Notes: generated by a model not told the origin, from the sequence alone. A stretch of DNA of 64,000 bases from Centropus unirufus (GCA_013397695.1 VYZI01000002.1:6428885-6492884); one strand, 5' to 3'; shown: positions 26,001-41,040, counted from the stretch's first letter. Numbers and translations: made by a program.

Positions 26001-28182
26001 TGATTTCTTTCACTACTTACATGTTGCAATAATCCAGCTAAGGAATCAAATATGCAGGTATTCATTCATATCAGCCAAACTTCTAAAACTGACCTGCAAA
26101 GAGCTCTCACATGCCCACAAGTAGGCAGTATGTTTAGATGTCAATTTACAAATTGACTTGAAAAGCTTTCAGGAGAAGACCCTAATAGAAAGAGGCATTG
26201 TATAGAAGGTAGTTGGAACCTGGTCTTTTCCATTTTGCAGGTATTGTATTTACGGGTTCAGTAGCTGACCCTGCTAGGCACTGAGCAGCCTGGGAGTTGG
26301 CTCTGCTCATGTGTGATGGGAAAGCTGGTATCCACAGGTGGGTATGGACAAGCACACAATGATACAAGAAAAAAGTATTTTTTCTCTTTAAGAGGGATCT
26401 GCCCTTCAGATAAGTGATCATAGCTCAGAGATCAATAATGTAGCTGGCAGAATCTTCATAGCAATAGCTGATAGAATCCACCTGGGCTCTGTAGGTAGGT
26501 GCTGTATCTAACACTTTAGCATACATTTTTTTGGATTTTTTTTTAATTTAAACCAGAGATGTATAATGGACTCATCTCAACCTTCCCAAAGTTTGCCTTT
26601 CATTCAGCCTTTCATTTTCTTATGCTCTTCTATTTTCCTAAAACTAAGACAAAATGTCAGCAGTGGAAATATTTATGACAGCCATTTAGAAATATGGACA
26701 ATTCAGTTTAAATGAGTTTTGATTGAATAGTCTTCACAATTGTTGTAAGAGGGAAACTTAATATAGAGTTGCCATGGAGACTGGTTCTTTGGCCACTGGT
26801 CTAACACATTAAAGCCTTTTAGTTCAGCAATATGCTATTTGGAGAGGATGCCATACACGATATTGACAAGTGGTCTGCCTCCATTAATAGCAAATATCTG
26901 TAAAATTACAGCACTTCCCTTTAAAGCAGAGATATGCAAAATTCCTTGAAGGTCTTTGAATAATCAGTTTGTGAAAATACTGTATTCATATAGGAGCAAA
27001 ACAAGTTAATTGCATCAAAACCTAGCCAGCCATCCCAGTCAGTGTTATTGAAATGTAAGCAAGACTGAATGGAGGCTGGCAAGATGTAATTCTGGCAGAC
27101 CAGCCTTGTTTCAAGTGAACTCTTTGCTCTGTTCAGAGATGGTATGACCTTTTTTCCCATTAGTCTTATTTCGAATATTTCTTCCCCTGAATGCAGAAGT
27201 GCTTTGATGTCCAGGCTTCAGTATACCATGAAGAGTTCATTTCCCCCCCTCACCCCAAAAAAAAACATTTTATGGCATGCTGCTTTATTTTTTACCATGT
27301 GGCCATTGAACACAGTTCTGTAGAGTACATTTAATGGAATAAATGGAAGCATATGGAACAGAAAAGCAGAAACTCATTAGAGGGAAACTCATAGAGGCAA
27401 ACTACTTAATATCAGTGTTTGTAATGAATATACTAACTGGCCCACTTCACAAACTGATAATATAGACAGAGAATTAGCTATAAAGGACCTTGATCAAGCA
27501 ATGGGCATAGACAAAATGAGAGGCAGAACTGTAGCTGTCAAAACCCATCCTAGTCAGGCAAAAGCCTGGGACGTAGCCCTGTAATAGCCTATTTGGTGGC
27601 TAAGTCAATATTTCATTCCTGCAATCCAGTTGGACTGGAATGCTAAAACACAGAGTTCCTCAGTCCACCAATAATGTTTTAAATAGAGCTGCTGGCAGAG
27701 TATGACATTATTTCAGCTGTGTCATGCACTGGTCATTCCTGCTAAAGTATAATATTATAATCTGCACTCGTTAGTAACTCGTTACGAAGAAAGATTTATT
27801 TTCCATGCAGAAATCTCGCCTCCAAATGTTACTGTTGTGATATAGTAAGAAATGTCCTGTGGTTCCTCACACAGATATTGTGTTCAAGTGTTTGGGAAAG
27901 TATGTCAGTATCAGTACGAAAATTAATACGTATTCCAGTATCTACAGATCTTATTGCTATTATGACAACAAAATAAAAAAAAAAAGGAAAAAAAGGAAAT
28001 GATCCAACTATATGTTTGTTTTCTCAGTTTGTTTATTCGGGTTGTGTTTGGCACAAGAGGGCTGTCTGCTAAGGATGCCTTTAGAACTTCTCTTTGCAGA
28101 AGAACATCAACTTCTCTCTTTGGGAGCAATGTGGTTCAGCTCACCTCTCTTCCCACTCTGCAGTGTGCTCTGTACATGAGCC

Positions 28183-28196
28183 TTTTTTTTTTTTTT
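28183..28196. repeat. T14 homopolymer
   Basis: Fourteen consecutive T. No poly(A)-tailed retroposon can be identified next to it. Confidence 0.9.
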
Positions 28197-30339
28197 GTTT
28201 TACACATCTTTCTGCAGCTCATTTAAAACCCAGCAAAACTTATCAATAAATCAAAACAATCCTTTCACTTTGTCCTGCATTATGCTGCTTAATAGAGCTA
28301 GTCGATATATTTTGTTTGTCAGGATATGTCATTTTACTGGAGTCAGACAAGGATGGGAGTCTGAGACTCACTTCCATGCATGAGGATTAGCAGTTATGAA
28401 ATGTGAGACACCTACACTCAGATCATGAACTTGTGAATGACACAGAGTGTAAATTCTGATATAAGATAAACAGATTGCATCTATGAATGATATTTCATCA
28501 AATGCAAAAAATATATTTTTTTCAGAAGTCTGTTTTTTCCACCCTGGTCTGTCTTTGAAAAAAAACAGGACTTCCAAAATCTTTAAACGTGGAAAAAAAC
28601 CCAGAGGTGTCTTCTACTCAGCTCTAGCAGTCAATGAATTACATTGCCATACTGATTTTTATTTATCTAGGTTTATCTCAAATTCCCTGAATTTATTGTT
28701 TTTATTCATTAATATACATATCATTTGTATTGGCAGGGATATACTCCCAATAAGCAAAATATGCTTATAGTCTGAGCTTTAAATTGGGTCACAAAAGAAA
28801 GAAGTAATAAATTTTTCCAATGAGGTCCTGCTTCTGAAAAAGAACCACAGAAAAATGGTCCACTGCTGCTTATGTGAGACAAAAAGAGCAAAGAAATAAA
28901 ATTTTTACTTTGGTATCCTATTTTTAACTGAAATTGTCATTTCTAATAAATATACGGTCATACTGAGACACAATTTCTTAAAAAGAGATGATACTTCTCA
29001 TTTGTAAGCATCTTTGGAATCTGTACCAAAGCCTGCTGAATGAGTTGCAGTACAAAGAGCAACTCATGGAAATAAATGAAATCTGTGGTCATAATGTGGC
29101 ATGGAACTGGATGGAAAAAAAAGCCTGGCGTGTGGGCAAGGTGAGAGCGAGGAAGATCAGGGAAAAGGAGGTTTTGTCTCATTGCTGAATGTACAAAAAA
29201 AGCAAAGAGAAATTCTGCTTCCCAGTATCACTCTTGCTGACAGCTGAAAAAGAAGCTGCGTGGGCTTCAAGACAGGCGATTAGCGCTGATTACTCTTTGT
29301 ACAGCACTTACTGCTGCAAAGGACTATGATGCTCAGGAGGGACATCTCTGGTGTCTTAATCAAAGAGGTGTAACACAAGTGCCCAGCCCTTTGGACGTTC
29401 AGGTCCAATCTTGCTTATTGACATACAATTGCTGGGGAGACCCAGCACTTTTCTTGACATGGCATTAATGACAGCTAAGTCAAGGGGATCTCAGTAGCCC
29501 AAGGGTCTTCCTTCAGTAGTCCCAAGGGGTGCTGAGCAACTGGCTGGTTGGCTACCTCCACCATCAGGGAGAGTACTGAACAATGCATACTACTGTAGGG
29601 AAGATCAAAACCTTCAGATGAAATAGAAGAAATCATTCAGCTGCTCAGGAAAGGGACAACCTTGAATGATTAAGAACAGTGTGAAAGGTACTAAAAATCA
29701 CATGACTGAGCATAGTATCTAGTACTGCACAAAATTAATGAGTTCACAGAAAAGAACGATTTACCTCTCCTTGAAAGATGATGAATAAAAATGCCTAATG
29801 ATGCTAAGAATTCACCAAAGTCCATCATTCTGAAAGAGAGTGAAAACATAACTGTATTTGCATTGTTCTAAAACATTCTGAAATTGTTATAAAAAGGGAA
29901 ATGAAACATAGTGTTTCAAATAACTATAGTGCTCTACATAATCATCAGAAAATCAGTTCTAAAAAAGTATTTTTTAAAAAAAACACATTTAAAAAAATAT
30001 TAACTTACACGATCAACAAAAGAAATAACATACTTATAAAGTAATCCACAGGTCAGGCAAGAAAAAACCACAATTTTTTGTGAAATAATTTTTACAACTT
30101 TTGTTTTTTAAAAGAAGCTGAAGCGGTCCAGACTCTTGTCATGAATGGTTGGCCAGTATTCTGTTCCTTCACCTGAACTGCTTCACCTCTTCTCAGAAGG
30201 ACAAGAAATGTGTTTCCTTATCAGTTTAAAAAAAACAAGGTTGGATAATTTGCAATTGTAATTAGTGGTAGCTGAGGTCAATTAGTGCAATAATGTGAAA
30301 AGCCAGATTTGAGCAGTGTTGGAAACATTTTGCAGCAGA

Positions 30340-30350
30340 CCCCCCCCCCC
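30340..30350. repeat. C11 homopolymer
   Basis: Eleven consecutive C after GCAGCAGA, followed by AATATTTTAA. It is a second isolated poly-C run like the one at 10482 and a likely polymorphic site. Confidence 0.95.
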
Positions 30351-33300
30351 AATATTTTAATTTTCTTCTCTGCCAAAAGAACATAATCTGAGAAAAGTCT
30401 CTCCCAGGTTTTGTGATGAATGAAATATGTTATTTATAAGTATTATAAATGCTTATTAAAAAAAACAGAAAGAAACAGAACACTTTTCTTTTTAGCTAAA
30501 AAAATTCTGTCCTACCAATGGGATTTTTTGTGGCGTTTTGTTCCTGGCGTGAATTGCATTATTTCAGGGAGATGGACTGTGTGTGCCCATTCTCAGACTG
30601 GGCATTTCAAGTGGGACCATGCTAGGAGAGCAGTAGTCACCAGCTGTAGGATAATATTCTGAGAGGTTCCTTTAAAGGCAACTGAGGTGTGTATACAAAG
30701 CTGATAAAATGACTGTGTGTGGGATGTTGTTCTTCCATGAATAGCAAAAGATCTCCCTACAGCTCTGGAGGCACATGTATCGAATGACAACAAACCTTTT
30801 AGGTAATTAGCTCTTTTCTCACCATTTAGCATCATGGGGAACAGGAGATTAAATGCGGCGTGTTCTTCGGGTAAGTGATAGAAACATTTCACCTGCATGA
30901 AATTAAAATTTCCCAAGCATTAGTTTTTCTAATATTTGTTCTAACAAGTTTGTGTCCGTGCACACATGATACTATTAACACACAATAATAGTGGAGACTT
31001 GTTTATAACACTCACCCCATTTAATTTATATGACAGCAGCTTAAGTAACTACTTCCGTAAGAAACAACAGATGAAGGTCCTCTTATCAATATAATGCAGA
31101 TGAGATACTTTGGTGCATACAGGTAATACTCGTAGAGGAATTTCATATGTGTGGAAGAGCAGGTGCTCTTGCTTTGAGTTTATGGTGAATGAAAGACATA
31201 AAACATATGATGTTTGTCCTGCTAAGCATTGTTTGCCAAGAAAGAAAAGGTTACTAAATATTCGCAGATGCTCTAGCCTAGCTTTGTGAATACACAGAGC
31301 TCAAGACCATTTTCTTAACAAAAGAGCACATCTCTTGTGGAGAGCAAAGACCAGCTCTGGTATTGTATTTCCTCCTGATAATGGTAATTACTTTGCTTTG
31401 TCTGCTTTGCATTGCTTTTTCTGAATTTAACTAGATGAAAGCCTTCGGCCAGCAGTGATAGCCAGCTTTCCTTTGGATCTCTGCCAGCAAGCCATAATTA
31501 AAGTGTTTTCTTGAGAGAGACCACTGTATAGTACCTATTGTGCACTATGTCCTTGGAACTTGACTGCAGTAATCGAAAAAATCTCCAATTTATACCTCCT
31601 AGGACTGCTGCAAGTGAAATTTTATAACTATATTTCACGAGAATGTAAAAATGGACATAATAAAATATCTTGCAGTGCATTAAGCTAACTAGAATGAAGG
31701 GACTGGTTCCAAAATAGAAGTGTTCACACATGGCATTATCAGTTGCGCCTACTGAGCTTTAAGCATACACCCAACATTAATCGTTTAAGTTTTATGGTGT
31801 AGATAAGGCCTGAAAGTTAAAATTGTGTTTGCTGCGTTAGATAATATTGCTGAGCAAAGGAATTTCTTAGTGGCTCCAATCAGAGACCTTTGAGAACCTG
31901 CTGTATGTAGTCAGATCCATCAGGCAGAGGAATGACTTTTTATTTACTAAAGGCTAAACCAGAAGAAACCATTATCCAAAGCCCGGGTCTTCATGGTAAA
32001 CCCTGAAAAATTTCCATGGCTGATAGTTGTAGTGTACAGGGTTTTGAGGACCACTATCTTCTGCCAAAATGAGATATAACTGGAAGTCAAGAATCAACCA
32101 GCAGAAAGTCTTGTTATTTTTCCCTAGATAGACGAGAAACAGTGTTTTTCAGACACACAGATTATTATAAGAGTGCAAAGACTATGAATAATAAATTTGC
32201 CTTTTACATTAATTCCTACCAGTATTACTGTTTATTTATTTTGCCTATATAAAACAAACTATTTCTATGACTTAAGGGAAAGTGGAATGGTTTACACCGC
32301 TTGTGCCAAATAATTATCTGGGTTATTTGTAATGACAATCAGGTTAGGAGCTCTACTCAGAAATTTTTCAGCAAGGTCTGAACATTCATTATATTGCTGG
32401 GGTCAAGGGCCAAAAATATCCATAGAATACTGCTCCACACTTGATATGCCTCAGTATAGATGCAGCTATAATTAACTGCTACTGAAGCAGAAGCTACTAA
32501 GTATTCATGACTGTTCTATTCTCAAAGAAAGCTGGAAAAATTGATGCAGGCCCTCTGTTTAATAACTCTTTTTATTTTTTTGTAACTTCTTTTGGTTTCT
32601 CATTTAAAGAAAGAAACTAGAAGCAAATCCATCAAGTTACTGGATGTGTATTTTATAGCTGTGTACTTATTTTTGTGTTATATCAGCCAGGTATCTGTGC
32701 CAAGACCGGTTAAACACCATGCTCCTGGAGGCTTTCTGATCATCTTCACGTTAAAGATACTTGGAAAAGTGCAAAGTCGGACCATGCTCCAGAAATTAGA
32801 AGGAAACAGAAATTAATAGTTTTTGAAAGATGTGTATTTTGATAACATTCTTGGATGAAAATCAGGTTGAACTTGGATTAACAAAGCCTAGATTTGTACC
32901 TGGAATTTCAACACTATTCCTTGCAATGTTATTATTGAAATGAAATTTAGTACACTGATGATCCACATAAAGTTAATACACTTCATTTTTTTTGTGAATT
33001 TCTTAACATATACATGCCAGCTCTGTTGTGAATACTGTACTTGTCCACATTCACTTTAGTTTCTTTATTGCTGTGTTGGATTAGAATACCAAATGATGAT
33101 GACAGATGAATGATGTTAAACTCTGAAGATCTTTCTTTCACATGGAAGCTGCTTTAACAGAGAATTAATTATTCTCTTGAGTAAATCAGGATTTCAAATG
33201 TCAATGTGCTGGAAAAGTCTGTTTATATATAGCACATACCAACATCCCATTTCTTTCCAGCAACAATGCCAAATAATCATAAATGATGCCAGAACTCTTC

Positions 33301-36300
33301 AGTTTACAGAAAAAAGAATAACTATCAGAGAAATTAGGTTAAGTTCTGTGTAATGAACATCTCCTGTAAAATCCTCAGAAGTTTGGTGTGAATACCAAAT
33401 TACATGGTTATTTAAGGAATTCCTAGGGCCAATAGTCTGTCTCCTTTGCCCAGAGGAAAAATGGATCCAGGAAACAAGAGACTTTGGAAGCAAAGCTGGA
33501 GAAGAAAGACATTTTGAAATAATGTTTTTTAAATAACCCAAACACAAAAAACTTCTGTTGATTATACAACTCAGAGTACCTTATGAACTTAATCCTTCCA
33601 TGTACCAAAACATGGCAGATAACTTTCATGGACAGTTAGAATCCTCCAGATCTGTGAGGCCCTAAGATCAGCAAATTTAGTTTTACATCAGAGTCTTCTT
33701 GAGATCCTTCCCTTGGTCAACTGCAGATTCTCCAAGGCCAGCCTGTTAAATACACCACCAGCAGATAAGCTCATTCTCAAATACTAATTCCCTGCCCAAA
33801 GCATGCAGCAGACTTTTGCCAGGTATAATCGGATCTGAAGGAGCTCTGCTCCGCCATCAGGAGTAAGGGTCTCACGGCTGGCTCTCTAGTCTTCTTTAGG
33901 TGTGGCAATTCTTTTTTCTTATCAAGGTAATTTCCTCTTTATTATTACAGTACAGGAGACACCAGAGACTTTTCTTCCTCAACTGTAGATGAGTGCATTT
34001 GGTCTAGGGGACACCTCCCACCTTTTTGAAGACTGATAGATGGTGCCTTTCCCCTTGGTTGAGCTGAAGAAATGCAAACAGTGGCAGTCCACCATGTTTT
34101 CCATGTATGAATACGAGGCCCAAATCTAAAACTGGGGCTGGGCAGAGACGTCCACCAAATGCATGATTCCTCTTTGTCCTTTTTTTCAAACAAGTCTACA
34201 ATTCCATCAGTTTTGTTTTATTCTAAATAATTATAGTCAATATTTTAACCAGCTGGTAATAGTTTGCTGTTATGTTTATCAATTTTAGACTTCTATTTTG
34301 TAGCAATGTGGTTCGAGGCTATTTCAGACAGCTTTTGTGTGATCTTATTCCCAGCTAACTGTTATACCTGAGCCTATTGCTTATCTAATTTTTTATTCCT
34401 TTGTTTGTTTTACCATTAGTTTAATTGATTTTTTTATAGTGTCCGCAACCAGATGCACTTCTGAATGCTTAAATAGGTTTTGCCTTCAGAAAAAAAATCC
34501 AAATGATTTCCTGGAAATTGGGCATCACTACTGAGGATTCTTTAACCATGAGATATTAATGATATATGAGTTAAAGTAAGCAAGTTTGGAAGTCCAGGAT
34601 TCCCTCTGGAGATAATTATTTCAAAATTTTTCTATCTCCACATCACTTATCCAAAGCAATTTGGAAATGAAGTTTATAAGTTCCTTTATTGTAGTGTTCA
34701 AATGAAAGTGGTACAGGAATAAGATAACATTTTCAAAATGTAATTTTAATCCAATTCTAAGGAGAATATCTTGCTTTGCTACAGGTGTGCTTTAGCATGA
34801 ATTGATTATTGTTTTAGCAGAAAAGCTATTTAGAAGTGTTCCATGATACAAAACTGACACTGCAAACTAAATTGTATGGTATTGAGCTATACTGTGTTTT
34901 CTATTTATCTTGCTGAAATTAAATATGGCCAGAAGTAATACAGCTTTAGTGAATCTTATGCTAATGCTTTCCCAGAACATGTTTTCTTTTCTCCCTAAAT
35001 TATTGATTGAGCTATTAGAGGTCTGAGATAAAACTTTAATTAGTTGTTAGAGGCTTCACAAAGTATGACCTGCTGGAATGTATGAATGGAATTGAAATAG
35101 AGCCATCTGACTACAGGAATTGCAGCCAGCAGAACAAGATACTTACATGGGCAGAAACTTAACATCTGTTGCAGATTTTCAGTGTTTTGGGAAAAATGAT
35201 TTTTAGCTGGAAGTTGACTGATGCTTTTTAGTTGACTGTATTGTGAAGTATAACAAAATATAAAAAATAACGTTTTAAATTACGTGTGCTGTAATTTTGG
35301 AATGGTAATTCACATTGGAGCATCCTTGTCAAGCTAAAATTCATCATTCTAAGGACGTGTATCATTTCAAACAGTACCCACTGTTGCCTGTTCCTGAGAT
35401 TTTTATTTTCAGATGCTCTCCACCCTCTATTCTACAGTTTTTTGCTTGAGATAAAGAGAGAAAAGTGGGCTAGAGTTTTGAGTTTTGAAAGCAACAGAAG
35501 GAACTATGTGCCTATCTGTCAAAGAAATCCACCCCTGTAATATACTTGAAATAGATAAAAAAAATCTCTATGTGAATTCAGATGACAGTGAGGCTCAATG
35601 ATTCAACAATCTTTCTTCTTGACTGTCTCCTTAGACAGAAACAACTCTTTGCCGTATCCTATTTTTGTTTGTCATAGTTGCATTACGTACACCCGACTCA
35701 GCCTGCAACATTGCTCTGATGATTTTATTTCAGGATTAAAGCTTAAACTTAATAATAAGTGTAATTGTTTCAGGAATGGTGACTTTCAGCAGATGGCAAA
35801 ATAGCAGTACTCGCAATTATTGTGGTTTTATTGCAAGATTTACAAAGTTTGGAAAGATTTATTAGTGATCCTGAAGTCAGATATGTTGCCATATCCAAAA
35901 TATCCACTATTCCTTATTAATGTTATTGGGGCTTAATCTTTCCTCATGGAGTACAGAGATTCCAAGAAACCCTGGTGAAAAGCTGAGAGCGCAGAAGATG
36001 TTGTAGTGATATTAAACTTTATGACAAGCAAGTAAGAACTTAGGGGGCACTTCAGTAAAAGGGACAGTCTCCAGTCAGGTAAAGGAAAACATAGATAAAA
36101 CTGAAGTGATTTGCACTAGAAACGTGCAAGTTCTTCCTCTTTTCTTCCCTGGTGAGGTTGAGGTTAGTTTACAAAATACAGGACTCAAAAGAACAGGGGC
36201 AGCAGAGCGGGGTTAAGAGAACAGAAAGCAGCCTAGTAGGAAACTTCTAGAGTAATGTGGTGGTGGGGGAAAATCCTGTTAAATAAAACAGGAAGACTCC

Positions 36301-38902
36301 AGACAAAGGAAAAATAGGAATCAGACCATGGTGGCACCAGAGTCTTATTTAAGCCGCAGCACCAGGGCTGGCTGAATCACAGGCTTTACAGTTCACAGAT
36401 TTGTTGGTTTTTTTATTCCTTTCTTTTTAATTTGGCTTAGTTTCAAATTGGATCAAATCCATATTTTTAAGAAAAATTTCTTCAGAAAAAAATTTCCAGG
36501 AAAATGTTTTGGAAACACTGACATACTGTGTTTCCAAACCCATACATTTTCCCCTGACCCTACAGCTGCTAAATGGAGCTGGCATTCATGGAGCAGCTCC
36601 GTGGGAAGGCTAAGGCTGTGACTCAGCTTAGGGCTTTCTGGTTTTGGGTCATCCACCATGCACAGGTCACAAATAATGGGTTAAAACTGAACTATCAGAT
36701 GCTTTAGGTTAGGATTTATGTTAAAAACTATTTTTCTTTTTTTATCTGTATTTTACATATGCTTATACATATACACACAATTATCTATTTTTCCTGAAAA
36801 AAATTGTCTAAGAAAGAACTGTGGAATTGCTTGTGGAGGATTTGTATATGTATTTTGACTTTTTTACCTCCCTGCACAGCAGTTCTACCCATAATAACAG
36901 CTGAATTGCCTTTGTTATTTCACTTTTCACAATCCATTTTAAAAGAAAACCATAGGTCATCAAACATTTGCAACCCAAAGACTTAGGAACCTGAAGTAGG
37001 TAGGTGACACTCTGTAATTTCTTCCACTCATTGAGTTACCTGGGATATGTCAATGTCGGATAGAAAGATAGTGGTTAATTGTTTTGCGCTGTTCCCTGTG
37101 TCCTACATTTTTGCAAGCTGTCTCCAAACACTTCCTTTCCCCAAAAGTCTGGCTTCTTCAAGCCACTGCATGATTACACTTTTAAGGTCCAAAAGCAGAA
37201 ACAACAGCCTTTTTCCCTTTTTTTTTAGTGGAATAGCAGCTAGGCAACACAGTTTGAATTTTAAAATGTGTTCAGTGCTCACACTATCATGGTCAAATTG
37301 TACAGAAAAAAAAAAAAGCCAAAACCCAAAAAACCCAACAACTTTAAAAAACATGGCTAATTTAAAATGACAAATAAATTTGTTGTTGGATAACAGCATG
37401 CAGCAAAAATATGGATAGCTAATGTCAATTATTCACAATGAATTCTTCACTCAGGTTAACAGTGAAAGAAAAGAGAGTGAAAGGTGTGAAAGAATAGAAG
37501 TGGGAAAGCCACAGAAATGAGAGAAAATGCAGAAAGCCTAGATTTTTTTCTAGGTGGAAAATAATTGAGATCTCTTATAAATATTAGCATGTGCATTTTC
37601 GTTTAAAAGTGTCAGTGATTTTTTTTTTTTATCTGAAAAGCTAACAATAGTCAGTACTTTAGCTAGCAAAAATCCTCTTGCTGGTCAGGAAATTTGCATT
37701 CCTTAGGTGATCAGTGTTTCCAAAACATCTCTTAATACTTTCACATTATGTGCAGAGTATTTGTTTTGTGATTGGAAGTCTGAACAATTAAAACTATTGC
37801 GAATCCAAAGAAGGGAAACTTCTGATATGACTTGATATATTTAGGAAATTTTTCCCAGCTTTGTTAACATTTTCTATAAATAATAAGGTTCTTTATCACT
37901 ATGTCATTGATTAGATTAGGTAACTGAAATAAGTTACGTATCAGATTTTCCAATGCCCTGGCTGTAACATAAGCTCTCGATAATGACTGAGATATGTTGC
38001 TTTTGAACAATGACACCTTCACTGGCAATGAGGCCCAAATGCAAAAGAAAGAAGCTTCATAGCACTCTAAAATGGGTTTACACAACCTTAAATTAAAAAA
38101 TTAAGACATGAAGTTTAATTGAAAATTGCTGCATTTTGCACTTTGCAAAATATTTGAAGAAACAACTGAACACATATTTACGATGCTTTCATTTAGATGC
38201 TAATGTATATATTTATGTTTAGGGGGAACCTTATTTAAATATAAATTCTCGACCTTTAAAATATTCCTGCAGACAAATTTCTGAGGTGAAGAGGTACATA
38301 ATTACACATAGGATTTTGCTCTCCCATTTTGAAAAATCTGTGAACATTTATATATGACATTACATACTTTATACATTACATAGTATTTGTAAATGTATTC
38401 TTTTTCTATTTTCATTTTTTTAAAAAATAAAATTTCTCTCACAGTTCAAATAGGTTGGTCCTACTGCTTGAAATTTGAGCTCAGTTTCTTTATTACAGAA
38501 CTGGTCATAAGAGTCATCACAAATTATGATGTTAGATTTCTGGTTAGACAGATGTAAATCTTTTAATGCAGTTTATGTTGAATATCTTTGGAGGAAAAGA
38601 ATGGTGCACTTATCTTACATGTGTTTTTTAATGCACTGAATGAAAAATTCACTTTTTTTGAGCAATCATTCTGAGAATTCATTAAAATTTTTGAAAGCAA
38701 ACCATAAGAAATTAAAATGCATTTGAGAAAAATTATCTACCATGCAAACCAAAAGATTTCTGTGCCTTTAGCAGTAAGTCAGTAACATACTTGGGAGAAG
38801 AATTCTGGTCTTTTAACATCTTTATCCCAAGTTTAAATCAACTTTAAATAAATAGCTAATGTTAACTAATAAATATAATTTTATTGAAACAACTTGAACA
38901 GA

Positions 38903-38903
38903 N
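38903..38903. other. Single ambiguous base
   Basis: One N in AACAGANGAACAG. It is an unresolved call or consensus conflict in the assembly. Confidence 0.99.
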
Positions 38904-39341
38904 GAACAGATCTCAGCATAAGAGTTCTTGTATTTCTGTGTAACTGCATAAATAGATAAATATATATTAAGTAATTGAATACGGATTAGTTTTCAGGGTT
39001 TGATTCTATTTTAAACTTGCCTTAATATTCACTTTAAAATACTTGATTCCTCTCTACTTAGGGATCTCATTACACTTTTAAAGCTTATGAACACAGAGAC
39101 TGTACATTTTCGGCCATTTGGCCTCTGCGATGTATGCTTACTGAAATATAAAACTGAAGAGTTAATCTTGCAGAAACACTTATAGATAATAAAACTGACA
39201 TGTAATTCAATTCCCAATTTAAAGGAAAACATTTGGTGAACTCTTCGCTATATTAATTTTGAATAACCTGGCAGTGTTCCCATTTTTAAGGTGTCAGTTT
39301 ACAGTCACATTGTAACATAATCTTATCTGAATACTGTACAA

Positions 39342-39374
39342 TCTGTTCCGAAGCTAGGGAGAATACGGAACAGA
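39342..39374. repeat. Hairpin, 9-bp arms with 15-bp loop
   Basis: TCTGTTCCG (39342-39350) and CGGAACAGA (39366-39374) are exact reverse complements. The arm contains the half-site TGTTC and its complement GAACA, the steroid-receptor type half-site, but the 15-base separation does not match the standard 3-base spacing. It is probably incidental. Confidence 0.8.
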
Positions 39375-39691
39375 AAATAGAAAGAGAAAAATGTGCTTTC
39401 AATAAATAGTTAAATATATACATGCAAGAGAGATTATTTTAGGTTTGAAGTGCATGTTGTTCAATTGATCAGAATCTCCCCACTGCAAGAACAACACTTT
39501 CTTACTGCCACTAAAATCTGAGAGCAGGCAAAAGACATGGGCAGAATCATTATCTTGGTTTCCCTCCTTTGTCAGAAAAAGTTGTCATTGGTTGTTCCTG
39601 GGTTGCTGAGGCAACCTGTACAGACCCACATCCCAGATCTACTTCTTGTGAGAGTTAGGGCCATATTTCTTTACTTGAAAATATACTTTGC

Positions 39692-39707
39692 TTTTTTTTT
39701 TTTTTTT
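39692..39707. repeat. T16 homopolymer
   Basis: Sixteen T followed by CCCCCGGCTGTTGCC. It is a simple run without a recognised retroposon body. Confidence 0.9.
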
Positions 39708-40970
39708 CCCCCGGCTGTTGCCATGGAAGCTACTGCTTTAGTTCTGTTATACTCTCTTAAATGCTTGTTAATCCTCTGACCTTTTCTGCAGACTTGATCC
39801 CTTGATCACCCTCATCTTTGGCAGTGAAAATACAGAAAGATGGCAATATTCATTGTTGTGAGGCCTGCAGGGTTCTACCCCCCACACTTTTAATTATTTT
39901 TTGACTTTACATTGTGATAACATTGTCACATAATTTCCTGTGGAGAAGCTGTGTTGTTAGATTGAGGCAGATTTATTTGTTTAAACTTGATTATAATTCC
40001 ACATAGAAGCTTTCCCCTCTTAAATCCTTAAGGTTACCCTAATGTGTGCTTTGTCCTTGAGAATGAAAATGTTTTTGACTAGTGATTTTTTATACCAAAT
40101 TTTCTTGGCATACAGTAAGTCACTAAGGTACCAGCATGCATTCAGCCTCTGTTACTGCTCGTTCCCCTCTGACACTTTTCCTCCCATGCTGATGTCACCA
40201 ACTGATCTGAAACAATTTCCTTTCTAATTCAGTATATTTCTGATTTTGAGATGAACTCAGCACAACTTAAAATAGATACTGGAAGATGACAAAAGATATA
40301 ACAATTTTTTTTAAAAGTCTCTACAGGATACTCTGTTACCATGTCTTCCCTGAACTGAAGAGTTATCCTGAAAAATACTCTCAATTATTGCTTTTATTAG
40401 GTTTTGGAAATCACAGCTACACATTTGAGTCTCACAGTAATGTAGCAATAACTCCAAAATACAAAGTTTCATTCCCAAATGAAGAATACCTGGTATTCAA
40501 AGTTTTTTTGTATCCATCTTTATCTGCAATAATTTTGACTGGATTCTTCTGACAAGCTACTCTGTCTTATTCTTCCAGCACTCATTTATGTTGCAGTCAA
40601 TGGTGTACATGAAGATAAAGTTCTTTTTTCTTTTTACGTCATCATGTTAGGAGACCACTGGCTAATGACAGCTGCTGGGAGTAGGTTAATGTTGCATTAT
40701 GGGAGTAGCGTGTATCTAACTGCATTTATTGGTGGTAAGTGCTGGTTGAAATTCTGGGATAATTAACAGATAAAAACCCTCTTGGTTCTTTGGCTTGGTT
40801 TTCTTAGTTTTAGTTTTTAGGATATCTTAGTGCTCATATATTTTGGTTTTTATGATGTCTAGGTGTTTACACATTTTCAAATATTTGTTTTCCTTATAAA
40901 TGTAATCTTAACTCATAACTTCCTGGTACAGGCAAATAGTCATGGGACACAGCCTTCCATTTTATATAGA

Positions 40971-41040
40971 NNNNNNNNNNNNNNNNNNNNNNNNNNNNNN
41001 NNNNNNNNNNNNNNNNNNNNNNNNNNNNNNNNNNNNNNNN
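40971..41040. other. Assembly gap, 70 N
   Basis: Seventy unresolved bases. The left flank ends TTTATATAGA and the right flank starts TTTATCTTTTTTTT. No conclusion should be drawn about frames that cross it. The true gap length may differ. Confidence 0.99.

Larger units (their letters stand above)
21106..38902. other. Long unique AT-rich non-coding stretch
   Basis: About 17.8 kb with no gene or named transposon that I can support. It contains two strong palindromes (21446-21467, 22998-23023), a T14 run at 28183-28196, a C11 run at 30340-30350, and many short frames of 60-107 codons without domains. GC-richer patches occur near 23480-23900, 25740-26000, 29200-29600 and 33650-33900. These might be old, unrecognised repeats, but I cannot name a family. 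Confidence 0.45.

Noticed and set aside
29045..29147. Plus-strand frame bounded by GTTGCAG and GTGAGA
   Set aside because: The donor is acceptable, but the acceptor lacks a pyrimidine tract and the peptide is unremarkable.
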